DNA from: Apus apus
Taxonomy: Eukaryota; Chordata; Aves; Apodiformes; Apodidae
Direction: 5' to 3'
Assembly: GCF_020740795.1 (NCBI RefSeq)
Contig: NC_067294.1
Coordinates: 4,278,001-4,342,000, forward strand
DNA: 64,000 nucleotides
This document shows, in pieces, positions 1 to 10,980 of the stretch. The position numbers and the translations under genes were made by a program. The notes under the pieces were generated by a model. The model was not told the DNA's origin, ran no database searches, and worked only from the letters and a program-made list of their open reading frames with translations. Positions within the stretch are counted from its first letter, which is position 1. The number at the start of each line of letters is the position of its first letter.

Positions 1-2630
1 AGCAACCACCCATCTGCAGATGTTTATGTATGAAATCCAACATAGGGAAAACATTTGCACTACAGAGCAGATAAGATAATTGAAAATGAAATTGCAAGAT
101 AAGGTGTTTGACAGGGCGGAGAGAAGCTGCACAGTGGAGGAAAAACCATCCCCATGACTACTGGTCCTTTCTCCTCCCTGTTCATTGCTGTTCACCTCTT
201 CTTAGATTCCAGAGCTTGTTTTATTCCTCAGCAGCCTTTCTACAGACGTGGATTCAGTCACAGTCAGAAACTGTGAAACTCTGCTTTGTTTCAGAAAGAG
301 AAGAAAGGACAGTTAAAGTTTTGCTTTAGCAGCAGCTGGCTTTGCTCTGGATTGTTTTATACACAAAGGAGATGTGTTTGCTGGCTTTGTAACTAACTCA
401 GAAAAGAAAAATTGTTAAAGGCAGTGTGGATCTGACTTGAATTTTTCATCAGGTAAGAAGTCAGAAAATCCATAAAACTGTGGCAAAACTTACTGAAATG
501 TATCTTTTAAAGTATTGTTGTATTCTGTAAGTCCTGTATTTAACATTGAATTGAAAGTATCCTCCAGATTTTATCTATGCAATCCTTTGGAACTTAATAA
601 ACAGATGATGTTTGCAACCAAAACATTACTGGTCACTTGGAAGGGATGGGAATGTGCATCTTTAACATAGGTAAGAAAATACTTAGGAGAGAAAGCCTTT
701 TAAAAACTCATTTTATTTTAGACTAAGCTTTTAACTTTCTTTTGCTTATGCACGTTTCAGTAACATTTCTGCATCTAGAGGAATGAAACCACTCGGCTGA
801 GAGGATTAAGTGTCAAACTCTCACTGTGGCAGAGAATCTTTTTCAAAATGTGTGGATTAGGGATTGAAGTAATTAGTTCTCAAATTAAACACTTCAATTC
901 AATTCTGATATCAGCTGAAGCTGCTATTCAGGGATGCCGATTCTGCTAATACTTATTAGCTTAAAAAAAATGCCAGTATGTATTACAATAGAATTTGACA
1001 TGCTGCAGTAAATACGAGTGTAAGCTATTTTTCTAATGCTATGAATACTCCAGTTCTTTAAAGAAGCCAGGTGTAATTGTTTTATTGCTCAAGAAATGTT
1101 TAAATTGCCTTGCATTATGACATGTACCAACCCTACATTTTTAACTCACAGTACAGAGCAAAGAGTGGGAAAAAAAGGAATCTTTTTTCCTGCAAAAAGG
1201 ACAGTGCAGATGAGCAGTGTGCCTGAAGCTAATGTAGAGAGCAAACTGATCAGAAGGTCAGTACAGGGACTTTTCCTTAATGGTAGGAAGTGCCAAAGAA
1301 GCCCTGCCACCCATACTGAATTCTTGGGAGAGGACATTCAGCACTACCAAGCCATGTTGTGCAACCATGGATAACTAAGCAAGCACAACAAATAGTGCAT
1401 AAAACATTACAAACCTGGCTCAGGCTCATGTCCTTTGAGTCCCCACAGCTCCTCCTGATAACATAAAAAGCAGGGAAGAGCAGAGCTTGTCTTTGAAGGT
1501 ATCTCGCTTCCAAGCCAGATCCCCTGCTAACACCTGCTCTTTTCTCAAAGGGCAAGGCTCAGATCTGGACGAGTCAGGCAACCAGCACAGGCAGCACAAA
1601 GAGGAAGATCACCTGTGATAAAGCAGCCAAGAGTCTAGACCCTTACACAGCTAAAGTGGCAGTCAGGCTCATCAGGGCAACATTTACCCCTGCTTGGCCT
1701 CTTGTTCTTCCGGCACATGCACCCTTCTGTGAGATAAATCCAGCCAGGCAGTCAGTGCTGCTCCAGGGAAAAGCAGTTAACAATGCCTTCCAGGAAACAG
1801 GTTGCCTGAAGGTTTTTTACCCAACCACATCATGGGTTTCTGCAGGGTCTGACTGTGCCACCTTCACAATCCCTTCCACTTCTCCTGGACTCATTAGGAG
1901 AAGAGTTTTTGCAAGCTGGTGCACACAGAAAAGGGTACATAGTTTTGTTCCTGACCTATCAAAGTAGGAACACCTGCAAGGGACTTACAAACTACCTGAG
2001 CCCCTAGACCTCAAGAGCTTTTGCAGCATGACTATGCAAGTTCCGTGCCATCCCCTCAGGAAGGCTGTGACCAAGCCAGGTGGGTTATCAGGGAGACTTT
2101 CAGAACTTGATGTTGGCCCCTCAGCACAAATTAAGTGATACCTGGAACATCAGGGCCATCATTTATATGATGTATCATCATATAAATCCACAGCCACTTC
2201 TCGCTCTAACAGGACCTCACTAGTTGAAAATCGTATTTTGATCAGAATGAGAGTGGTAATAGATCCTCCAAAGGTTGTTGTGTTGTTTTGGTGGGTTTTT
2301 GACTTCTAATTTGAAGCACCCAAACTTATGTCAAGCAGAAGTATCAGTATAAAGCACTCCAGGATAGCTGGAATATTCTTGGAGTGTGTGGAGGCAGTTA
2401 CAGAATCACAGCTCCCAGTTTAACCCTGGATTTTATGTTTAATCTCATGCAAGCAACTAAACACTTTTTATTCCTTAGTGATTAAATACTGGCAATCTTT
2501 TCTGTAAAAAGGTTTACAAATCTACACGTAAACAGATTATTTCTAGTAATAATAAAACACCCACCTATCCCTTCTTCTTTTTGTCCCTCCTCTTTTTTAA
2601 CTTTCCACTGCTCCTTCTCCTTTCTCCAAG
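1..2630. other. Non-coding upstream flank of NPY6R
   Basis: I find no convincing coding exon here; the open frames are short and look like chance. Two good-looking splice donors on the + strand, after position 452 (CAG then GTAAGAAG) and after 670 (TAG then GTAAGAAA), could end non-coding first exons of NPY6R. I cannot pair them with a promoter, so this is only a suggestion. An AATAAA at 596-601 has no gene I can assign. A perfect 12-bp inverted repeat at 2161-2187 is listed separately. Confidence 0.5.
2161..2187. repeat. Perfect 12-bp inverted repeat, 3-nt loop
   Basis: The arm ATTTATATGATG at 2161-2172 is followed by TAT and then its exact reverse complement at 2176-2187. It is AT-rich and could extrude as a small hairpin or cruciform. 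No gene or promoter overlaps it. Confidence 0.8.
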
Positions 2631-2715
2631 GCTCTCAACACTTTGGCACTAGGGGTGAAGAATGACCTCTTTCCAGATCGTTTTCCAAGAATTTCTACTG
2701 CAAAAAGTAATTCAG
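2631..2715 (+). other. Candidate exon, unknown gene
   Basis: A long pyrimidine tract ending CTCCAAG precedes this 85-nt segment, and CAG followed by GTGAGTT closes it, so both splice signals are strong. One frame is open through the whole segment, beginning ALNTLALGVKNDLF, and leaves one base. The next exon-like segment at 2818 starts in the matching phase. I do not recognise the peptide. It may be a spliced 5' untranslated exon of NPY6R, an exon near the 3' end of an unrecognised upstream gene, or chance. Confidence 0.3.
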
Positions 2716-2817
2716 GTGAGTTAGAATTGAGTTTTGAAAGGTGTATGTATAGACCATACTTATCCACCTTTCAATTTTTAAAGTAACTCTTTACATCTTT
2801 CTTTTTTCCTTTCCCAG

Positions 2818-2882
2818 GTTGGAAACAACTGTTTTCTGGCTGGAAAGCTGGTGAGAACTTTGATTTAAGATCAACTTTTTAA
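2818..2882 (+). other. Candidate exon, phase-compatible with 2631-2715
   Basis: It follows a strong acceptor (a pyrimidine-rich tract ending TTTCCCAG at 2810-2817). In the phase left by the 2631-2715 segment it reads GWKQLFSGWKAGENFDLRST and then F and a stop at 2880-2882. A GTGAGA donor after 2850 offers an alternative 33-nt internal exon that could continue to the acceptor just upstream of the NPY6R start (AG at 3820-3821). In that case the frame stops soon afterwards, so it would be untranslated leader. An AATAAA at 3418-3423 would fit a terminal exon. Identity is unknown. Confidence 0.27.
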
Positions 2883-3836
2883 CCCGATGATAAATTCAAA
2901 CCCATCAAGATATTCTGCTGAACCTAACCCTTCCCATTACTATTAGCTTTATAACAACAGAATTGCATGAATTTTTGCTTGGCACCTGTTTAAGCTAGAA
3001 CTGAAAGAAGAATCAGCTCTGTGTCTCAAGAGAACTTGTTCTATTTAACCACAGAAAAATTTGGGGGTATCATTTGTCAAACTTGTACAACCCTGAACAA
3101 TGCACAGGGAACCACCCATATGGAAATAATTGTGTGTATAACTTAAGATGTGATCTTTGTTTGGTTTCCATTATTCTCAGATTAGATTGAGGAAAAAGGA
3201 CATGCTGCTTTTAATACATAAGCAGGACAGGAAACTCCCTTAAAGATGTCACTCATGGGGGTGCTGAATATCACTTAAGCTCATGCAGATATCATTTTGA
3301 TTAAGCCAGAGGGATTTAGTTTATTAGCTCATATTGCCTTGGAGTTTCAGAGGAAACATAAATGTGATGTCTAAGATAGCACTGTGATGGCAAGACCCAA
3401 TTCTTCTTTTTTATGATAATAAAAAAGCAGCAGATTATTCTCATCAGAATTCCTTAAACCTTGCTGAATCTTTGGCTGAGACAGATCTTAAAATATTTTC
3501 TTTTGAAAAGGCAAAGTTTATCCAAAGGTGGTAAAAGAGGATTTGTATTAAGATGCTCACACAAAGTTAAAGGGAGCTGTCACTGCTCTTGTCTACCACC
3601 AGCAGTTACAGCCCTGGAACACCATCAGTGCAGAACCTCAGAAAAGCAGCATCAGCCTCCATGCATATATACACAACCACTGGCTTTTCCTCTCAGGATT
3701 TCTCAGTGCTATGATTAATTAGACTACATTTTCTTAACTACAAAGATAGCCTGAGAGGAATCATTGTCTTGGAAAGCTCCATACAAAGCATATCCTAAAT
3801 AATACCAGGGTTTGTCCATAGGCTGGGAGATGCTTC
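2883..3836. other. NPY6R proximal 5' region
   Basis: No coding signal is visible. A weak acceptor (CCATAG, AG at 3820-3821) 15 bases before the NPY6R start suggests that the coding exon may begin at 3822 and be spliced to an upstream leader exon. I see no clear TATA box or CpG island. Confidence 0.4.
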
Positions 3837-4961
3837 ATGATGGATAAAGCCATTCAGCATCCCAGTGAGATCCTGTCTAATCAAACCATCTCTAACATCA
3901 GCTATTCCCAGTTTTTGAACTTCGATACGTGCCAGCTTTCCCTCCTTGCAGAATGCTTGCTCATTACAGCCTACACTTTAGTTACAATAGTGGGGCTTTT
4001 TGGAAATCTTTGCCTGATTATTATCATAAAGAGACGGAAAGAAGCTCAAAATGTCACCAACGTTTTGATTGCCAACCTCTCTTTATCAGATGTCTTGATC
4101 TGTATCCTGTGTATCCCTGTCACAGTGGCATACACCTTAATGGACTACTGGGTATTTGGGGAAGCCATGTGCAGAATCAGCTCCTTCATACAAAGTGTAT
4201 CTGTCACAGTCTCCATTTTCTCACTGGTACTAATTGCTATTGAGAGATACCAGCTGATTGTGAACCCGCGTGGCTGGAAACCGAGTATTTCACACGCTCA
4301 CTGGGGAATCCTTTTCATCTGGGGCTTTTCCCTCATGATATCCATTCCTTTTTTAATATTTCACCAATTAACAGATGAACCCTTCAAACATCTATCTTTC
4401 CATAGTGATTTCTACAAGAACAAGGTTGCTTGCATCGAAGCCTGGCCATCCGTTACCCAGAGACTCATTTTCACCACCAGTCTGCTGGTTTTCCAGTACT
4501 GCTTCCCCCTGGGGTTTATCTTTATCTGCTATCTCAGGATCTTTGTATGTCTTCGAAGGAGACATGGTAAAATAGACAGGATGAGAGAGAACGAGAGCAG
4601 ACTGAGTGAAAACAAAAGGATTAATATGATGCTGATATCAATCGTGGTGACGTTTGCAGCTTGCTGGTTGCCTCTCAATATATTCAATGTTGTTTTTGAC
4701 TGGAACTACGAGGCACTAATGAGCTGTAATCATAATCTAGCATTTACAATATGCCACCTTGTCGCCATGATCTCAACATGTATCAATCCCATCTTCTATG
4801 GGTTTCTCAACAAGAATTTTCAGAAGGATTTGATAGTGTTGGCTCACCACTGCAGGTGCTCAGCCTCCCAAGAGGAGTATGAAAATATTGCCCTGTCAAA
4901 TCTGCAAACTGAGGCATCTAAGGGGTCTCTGAGATTAAATAATCCCCCTGTGGATACCTAA
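3837..4961 (+). CDS. NPY6R: Neuropeptide Y receptor Y6, intact class A GPCR
   Basis: This single-exon frame of 374 codons encodes a peptide receptor of the NPY Y1/Y4/Y6 subfamily, a Gi-coupled plasma-membrane receptor for NPY, PYY or PP peptides. Two N-glycosylation sequons lie near residues 15 and 20. TM1 carries GN at 56-57, TM2 LSLSD at 81-85, and TM3 ends in ERY at 136-138 in place of DRY. Cysteines 112 and 199 fit the conserved extracellular disulfide. TM6 has CWLP at 276-279 and the ligand-contact Asp 288 in FDWN; TM7 has NPIFY at 317-321. Cysteines at 339 and 341 could be palmitoylated. The first of two adjacent Met codons is taken as the start. Y6 rather than Y1 or Y4 is called because NPY6R lies beside MYOT in other vertebrates. 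The gene is a pseudogene in primates, whereas this copy shows no break. Confidence 0.93.
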   Translation: MMDKAIQHPSEILSNQTISNISYSQFLNFDTCQLSLLAECLLITAYTLVTIVGLFGNLCLIIIIKRRKEAQNVTNVLIANLSLSDVLICILCIPVTVAYTLMDYWVFGEAMCRISSFIQSVSVTVSIFSLVLIAIERYQLIVNPRGWKPSISHAHWGILFIWGFSLMISIPFLIFHQLTDEPFKHLSFHSDFYKNKVACIEAWPSVTQRLIFTTSLLVFQYCFPLGFIFICYLRIFVCLRRRHGKIDRMRENESRLSENKRINMMLISIVVTFAACWLPLNIFNVVFDWNYEALMSCNHNLAFTICHLVAMISTCINPIFYGFLNKNFQKDLIVLAHHCRCSASQEEYENIALSNLQTEASKGSLRLNNPPVDT

Positions 4962-5968
4962 AATAATCCAAAAGCAGTTTCCAAAACTTTGTATTTTGTT
5001 GGAGATGACCTCTTTTTGTAGATCTTGATCATGTAACTGCTGTTTTTAGAGTTGGGATTTATTTATTTATTTAAGGAGCACTAATACAGGCTCAATTTGA
5101 TGTACTGCAAATCCCACTCAGATTGCTTCTGTTCTAGATGAAATATGTATTTACTAATTCTCCAAACAGCATTGTACTCTACTCCAAACCACTAGTATAG
5201 ATCATTGCTTTCTCTGTTACCATCATCATTGGTCCTTAAAACAGACCTTTTAGAATCTCCATTATCAAACAAGCACACTACGAATTCAGAGTATATTATT
5301 TTTTTTTTAGCTACTTATCCAGATCACAGGTTTGGGTAGAAAATTACTTGTGTATTTTAATTTTAGAAATACCTTTCTCCACATTTCTGCACTAGCAAGA
5401 GGTCACACTTGAGGCAGACATGTTTGAAAAGAATGTCTTCTGTGATGCAGTGGATAGAGGTACAGAGGTGTAGTACTTACCACAACTTCCCTCCAACTAA
5501 AACACATGAAAAGCCTGATCCAGTTTGGTACTAAAACACAACAGAACACATTCTTCGTCCATGCTATGATGCCACCATAAATCCTCAACTGAAATTGGCC
5601 TGTTTAAATACAATACTTAGACCATTTCCTCCAACAACTCACCACCTTAAAAGTAAACTTAACTTCTTTGTTCAAGTTAAATATAACTAATAACTTGCAT
5701 TGCTGGAGCCTCTCTTTTTTTTTGTGAGTGCCAAAAACTAGCCTGGTTGTAACACTTGTACATAAAACTCCATGTAATTTATTCTCTAACTTTAGCAATC
5801 TACTGATGCCCCACTTAAGCAAAAACAATTAACATTCAGATTACAATCAGCTCCTTGATGATTCAGCTATGATGAAATTTACCTGAAGGCTATAAATTCT
5901 CTTGGATAGGGACCTTCATCTTTTGTAATCACAACAGTTCTGAAACGATTCCATCAGGCCATAGTTTT

Positions 5969-5986
5969 CTGCTGCTGCTGCTGCAG
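5969..5986. repeat. Short (CTG)n microsatellite
   Basis: Five CTG units followed by CAG lie in the non-coding 3' flank of NPY6R. Confidence 0.8.
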
Positions 5987-6480
5987 CATTAGTGCCAACT
6001 GCCTGCATCACCCTGCTCATCAGAGGAGCTCTGTGAGAAGAGCCTCAGGAGCTCTTGCAGACACGCTGGATTGTCAAGTGCTTCCTGCTGCAATATATTC
6101 TGATTAAATAATATGGACATGACAGCTCAGATTACACTCAGTTCTCATCACGCAAAAACCTCAGACAGTATTTAGTGTCTGAATCAGGCCCAGCTGAGAT
6201 TCCCATCTGTGGACTTGGCCTAGGCGGTTCCCATACCAGAATTCCCATCCCATAGGTATGCCCAAGTGTGCTTAGTTTTACAGCAGAGATGTTTTTATTA
6301 TCAGATCCCAAGTGGTTGAAATACAGCCACAAAATGAACACTATTCTAAATCATGTGGTGAGTGGGCCAGCAGAAACTCTTCTGACCGTAGCAGGCGGCC
6401 AGGGATTGCTGATGGATGGTCTTCCTTTACTGTCTCTCCCTACAAGTGCTTGGGCAGTCTTCTTCCATGGCATTAAACAT

Positions 6481-6533
6481 TTAAAAAAAACCAAAAACAC
6501 ACAAAAAAACACACACCAAAAAAAAAAAAAAGG
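6481..6533. repeat. A-rich simple sequence
   Basis: A run of A with interspersed C and CAC, ending in 13 consecutive A. It resembles a decayed poly(A) tail or simple repeat. No retroposon body was recognised next to it. Confidence 0.7.
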
Positions 6534-7326
6534 CACCAGAACTGCTATTGCTTTTTGCAACACCAATTGTCTACTCCTGACAACCTGATCAGAGATCAGT
6601 TTTTCCAGTCTGAGTCTTGGCATCCGAGGGTTCCTCGTTACCAGGTGGAAGCTCTCTGAGCAGTGAGACTGCTTCAGAATCCCCTGTGAATAATAACACT
6701 CATGCCTTGAGTTCTTCTTGTCATTTCTTTCCTACATTTTCATTTCAGTCAAGTGCTGATGCTCCATTTCTCAGCATCCAGTTATCAAGTATCTCTTTTC
6801 TTAGTGCTGCACTTCAAAAAATCACTGCTAACCACAGTATCATCACTGCCTTGAAGACATCACCATTCACCCTGCAAGTTCTCCCATCACATCCACTGCC
6901 TTTATATGCAGTCTGATCCCTACTTTCCAGATAAGTCAATAGTAATGAACTGACTTTGATAGGAATATGAACAAAGTTAAGTTACTTATTTTTAATACAT
7001 AAGCATTATGGGCTCCAACGTGGTGTGTGATGGCGACGTATGTAACTGTGCAACATGCAGTGCCTAAAGATTGCTCAAGTTGTACCATTAAACTGACAAA
7101 TATTGCTGTGTCTCAGGTAATGCTGGAATCTTCATTCTCCCTTGTTTTTACTGCTATAGCAAGTAGATGAAATCGTAACAGAATGTTAAGCTGTTACTTG
7201 ATGCAACCTGATGGAGGACTGAGAGTGTCCTTGGGGAAGCAGAAATATGGAATTCAATATGGAAAGCTAGAGGGGGAGCCTGAACTCCAGAATGTTGTTC
7301 CAATGTACAAGCAAAGTCTTACAGTG

Positions 7327-7410
7327 TCAGTTGTAAACAAAACAAAACAACAAACAAAACAAAGCAAAAAAGCCAAACAAACAAAAAGAAACCCCCCAAA
7401 AAAAAAAACA
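7327..7410. repeat. A-rich (CAAA)n-like low-complexity tract
   Basis: Repeated AAAC/AAACAA units grade into CCCCCC and poly(A). It is low-complexity sequence with no gene. The short open frame across it is an artefact of composition. Confidence 0.75.
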
Positions 7411-7685
7411 CATAAGAGCTTTGTTCAAGTGGTTTGGTCATGTAAACCAGAGCAAGGTATTTATAAATGAATATATCCTTACATGTACTTGTATTTTATG
7501 GTTGATAGGTTTAACTGTAAGCACAAGTGACTAGAATTAGATGCTTGAATATTGGCATTTGTTGTGAAAATGATTTTGTTGAACAGAAAGCTCTGCTGAT
7601 TATTGACTGCAATTCTGTACGTGTACAAAAGCAGTGCCACTGCTGTGTGTTATTTAAATAACTTGATTCTTCCTGTCTACTGACA

Positions 7686-7691
7686 AATAAA
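7686..7691 (+). terminator. Candidate NPY6R poly(A) signal
   Basis: This is the first canonical AATAAA I find downstream of the NPY6R stop codon on the + strand. Use is unproven; it would imply a 3' UTR of about 2.7 kb. Confidence 0.3.
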
Positions 7692-8924
7692 TACTACCTT
7701 GTATAAAAGTGCTACATTGCCCAACTGGTACATTTTACTGCCTAGAATCTTGGTCAGACAATTCTCATACAAACAATTCTGGAGCCTGGTTTAGCATTTC
7801 ACATGTTCACTTATTAGAAAAACTGAGATCAGGGAAAAAATAGATATTTGCTGTTTCCAGAAAGGGACAAGGACTTAAAAACAGGTAGAGAACCTTGTCA
7901 GGACTCATGGTGCTGACATAGCTTTTGGTTGAGAAGGACAATGTCATAAAGTAGGGAGGTTTCAAGTGACTTTATGTCTCAAGGGCAGAGCAACCTTTTA
8001 CTGTAGTAAAATGGCATGAATGGGATTTAAAAACACTTATGACACTTTTTCCAGGTTGAAATTACCTATGGAGCAGAGTAAAAAATGAAGTAGAAAGATG
8101 ACCAAACAGCACCACTGAGAGAGAGGTCTCTTAACCAAAACATGATCTTGGTCTAACTATGGCAAGTCCTCTGAGCCCTGCACCTCCTTTCCCAACTTTC
8201 TCCTCCTGCTCCCCACGCAGGGATTGTGTGGGTCAGGCTGTTTACAAGATGCAGAGTGGCCAGCACAACACAGCCATCTTCTTACTTGCAGCTCTGCATG
8301 TTAGCTAATGAAAATAAAATAGGATTTGGCTTTCAGGAGAAAAAAAACATCCTTCATATTCACAGACTTGCCTTTTTTAAAGTTTCATCCAACTCCCTGC
8401 TTCCCTCAACTGCCCAGCAGAGTAGATGGGTGATAAACCAAGCTATTAGATATCTATGAAGCTTGCTTCATATATAAATATGATATTTCATCATATAAAT
8501 ATTTTCCTTCCTCATTATTTTGAAAAGTACTGTGAGAGAGCAGCAAACCCACAGCAAAGCTTTGAGTAACCTGACACCAAAGGGTCAGTCCAACTGCAGA
8601 TGTACATAGCAGAACTTCACAGACTCCATAAACATAAAACAACACTGTCCTTTCAATTCTATGCTAGTAAGACACTTCAAAATGTTCCACAGTGACAAGC
8701 TTAGAATTATCTTGTCTGCTATCACTCATTTTTAAACAAGGTTCCTTTGGCATATAGCTTGGTTTCCACGCAAATGCACTGACTGATGACTTTTATTTCA
8801 TTACCTTTCATAGGCTTCTCTATTAGTCACAGGCTATTTACATAATGTGATGGAAGTGGCACCTGTGTGGAGCTAGTCTCTGTGCAGAATTCATGTCACC
8901 CTCATACCTAGGGAGAATAACTTG

Positions 8925-8974
8925 TTAATTCATGTAGGGCTGTTATAGCCCTACTGTAACAGCTACATGAATTA
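8925..8974. repeat. Near-perfect inverted repeat, hairpin-forming
   Basis: The arms TTAATTCATGTAG... and its complement ...CTACATGAATTAG pair over about 24 positions. There is a two-base GG bulge and one or two mismatches around the CTGTTA core, and almost no loop (about 8949-8951). It could be a small MITE remnant, a cruciform or a hairpin RNA. No flanking target-site duplication was identified. Confidence 0.75.
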
Positions 8975-10483
8975 GTTCTTCCAACCAAGAATGGCTACTA
9001 GAGTCAGAAGCAGCCCTCAAAGTCTGGGGTTCCTCTAAAGAGAATCACTTATTCCCCCTTGCCAGCTCCATTTTTAGCTTGGAGACTTCTGCAGTGCTTA
9101 CCTTCCTGAAGCCAGAACCACCCTGTTGGAGGTGGCTCGGAGAGGCACGGATTCCCCAGGCACTCATGAGCTGTGACTGCTGCTCAGCCTCCACCCCCAC
9201 AAACCTTTAATTTCTACCTGGAAGCCATCTCAGGATTTGCCATCACTACCACTAGAAAAACCAGCCCATGACTGTAGCCTGATCATATTCCCATTTAACC
9301 TCAAGCAGTTGGCCAACTGAAGCCATTTCATCCACATGACATTGATGGGCTGGGGTGAAGGGCTGCTTGCTGGTTTGGTGGGTTTTTTTCAAATAAATGC
9401 CACCACTGCTTTCTCACACCTGAGAAGTACATCTGGGCAAGAATAAAATGCAAGAAGTTTTGTGTGAACCAAAGCAAGAAAGGAGATTCCAGAAGAGTCC
9501 TCATACTTTCTTCTGCCTCTCCAGAGGCAACTGTCCCTTCTTCTTGGATTTTCTTCAGCACAATTCTCTAGCTGCCACTCTGTCCCCTTTTAAATAACTC
9601 TGCAGGAACTTCACAGCAACTATAGCCTTCCAGTCCTTACCTGTTCCTGTTGCCTCTGGGATGGATTCCACTGCTGAAGGAGCTCTCTTCAGCTGCCAAA
9701 CAGCCTGGATTTTGGGGAAGGAGCTGAGCTTAATGGACTAGAACAGAGCCAAGCCAAATGCCCACTGGAGCTCAGACCCTAGAAGACTCAGGAAGATTCT
9801 GCAGTGAAATGGACATAAAGTTCACAAGTCTCAGAGGAAATTGGAACAGCATGAAAATATATGTATAGTATATCTTAAAAGGACAATTTTACAGAGATAA
9901 AAGGAACAGGAACCATTTCATATTTAACTTGCACATAAGGAAAATCCACATACACACTGCAGCCATCCCTGAAGAGGTAAGAAATACAGGCTCTCCTTGC
10001 AGGAACACAAGGCCATCAGGTGTCTACAATGTCTATGATCATTAGTTGAAGCAACTGAAGGGCTGTGACTGCCTGGGAACACAGGACTGCTGGCTTCTAA
10101 TTAAAGATGAACTTAAGTCTCCTTTAAAAATTGGCCACAGAATTAGTATTGAGTCCAAAAGCAAAATCTCAGTTGACTGAAAGGTCATCAAACACAGGGA
10201 GATAATTACTGCTTTTATGTCTTGATGCTCCAGAAAACCCAAGCTCTGACACTAAATTTAAAACAAACAGGCATGCTGGAAGCCTCTGATGGATGGTAAC
10301 AAACAGTTCTACTCTTTCCCATCCCCATCCCCATCACATAAGAAGACCAAGCACAGAGGTATCAAGGGCATTATGCAAGAAAACTCCAACAATCGTGTGA
10401 GTCCCAGTATCCTGTTAAACCTCATGTTTTTATTCACTGAAATACAGGACAAAGCAAATATTTAAAGGGAAAAAAAATAACCT

Positions 10484-10500
10484 TTGTTGTTGTTGTTGTT
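10484..10500. repeat. (TTG)n microsatellite
   Basis: Five TTG units followed by TT in intergenic DNA. Confidence 0.8.
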
Positions 10501-10902
10501 AGTATCATTTACTTTGCTGACTAATCAATCTACAGAATTGATTAGCTTTTGCTTACACAGTTTTGAGCCCCTGCCTTTTTCCAAAAGGAAAATATACAGT
10601 GTACCAGATTCCAGGAGTATTAAAATTTTGTTAAAAGGCTGCACAGGGTCAGTGTTAAAATACTTGCAATATGTTTTTGCATGAAGGGGATCTGCAGCAG
10701 CTGTAGAAAAGCATTCCAGAATATTAACTGCAACTTATGAACAAAAACAAGTTATGAACAAGGAAAAATTATGAACAGCCAAATTAGTATAATCAAGAGT
10801 TACAGCACATCTGCTGCTAAGAAATAATAGCTGCTTTTTGTATTCTTGGCAAAGCTCAAAAAAATCAACTGCTAGTTCAGTAATTAAGGCTCCAAAAACA
10901 CC

Positions 10903-10980
10903 CAGAATGACAGGATTGTTGAGGATGGGAAGGGTCCTCTTGAGATCATCTAGTTTAACCCCCCCGTGCTCAGAAAGAAA
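10903..10980 (-). mobile_element. CR1 LINE 3' remnant
   Basis: Read on the minus strand, this carries the CR1 tail hallmark: a stretch like 'ggttaaactagatgatctc' followed by 'aggaccc' and 'cctcaacaatcctg'. It is a short, diverged 5'-truncated copy, and the outer limits are uncertain. Confidence 0.6.

Larger units (their letters stand above)
4962..7710 (+). other. NPY6R 3' flank, probable 3' UTR
   Basis: There is no coding sequence. The region is AT-rich with several TTTATTTA-like stretches soon after the stop (about 5058-5073). I noticed no AATAAA before 7686, so a long 3' UTR ending near 7.7 kb is possible, but unverified. It includes a short CTG run and two A-rich tracts listed separately. 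Confidence 0.35.
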
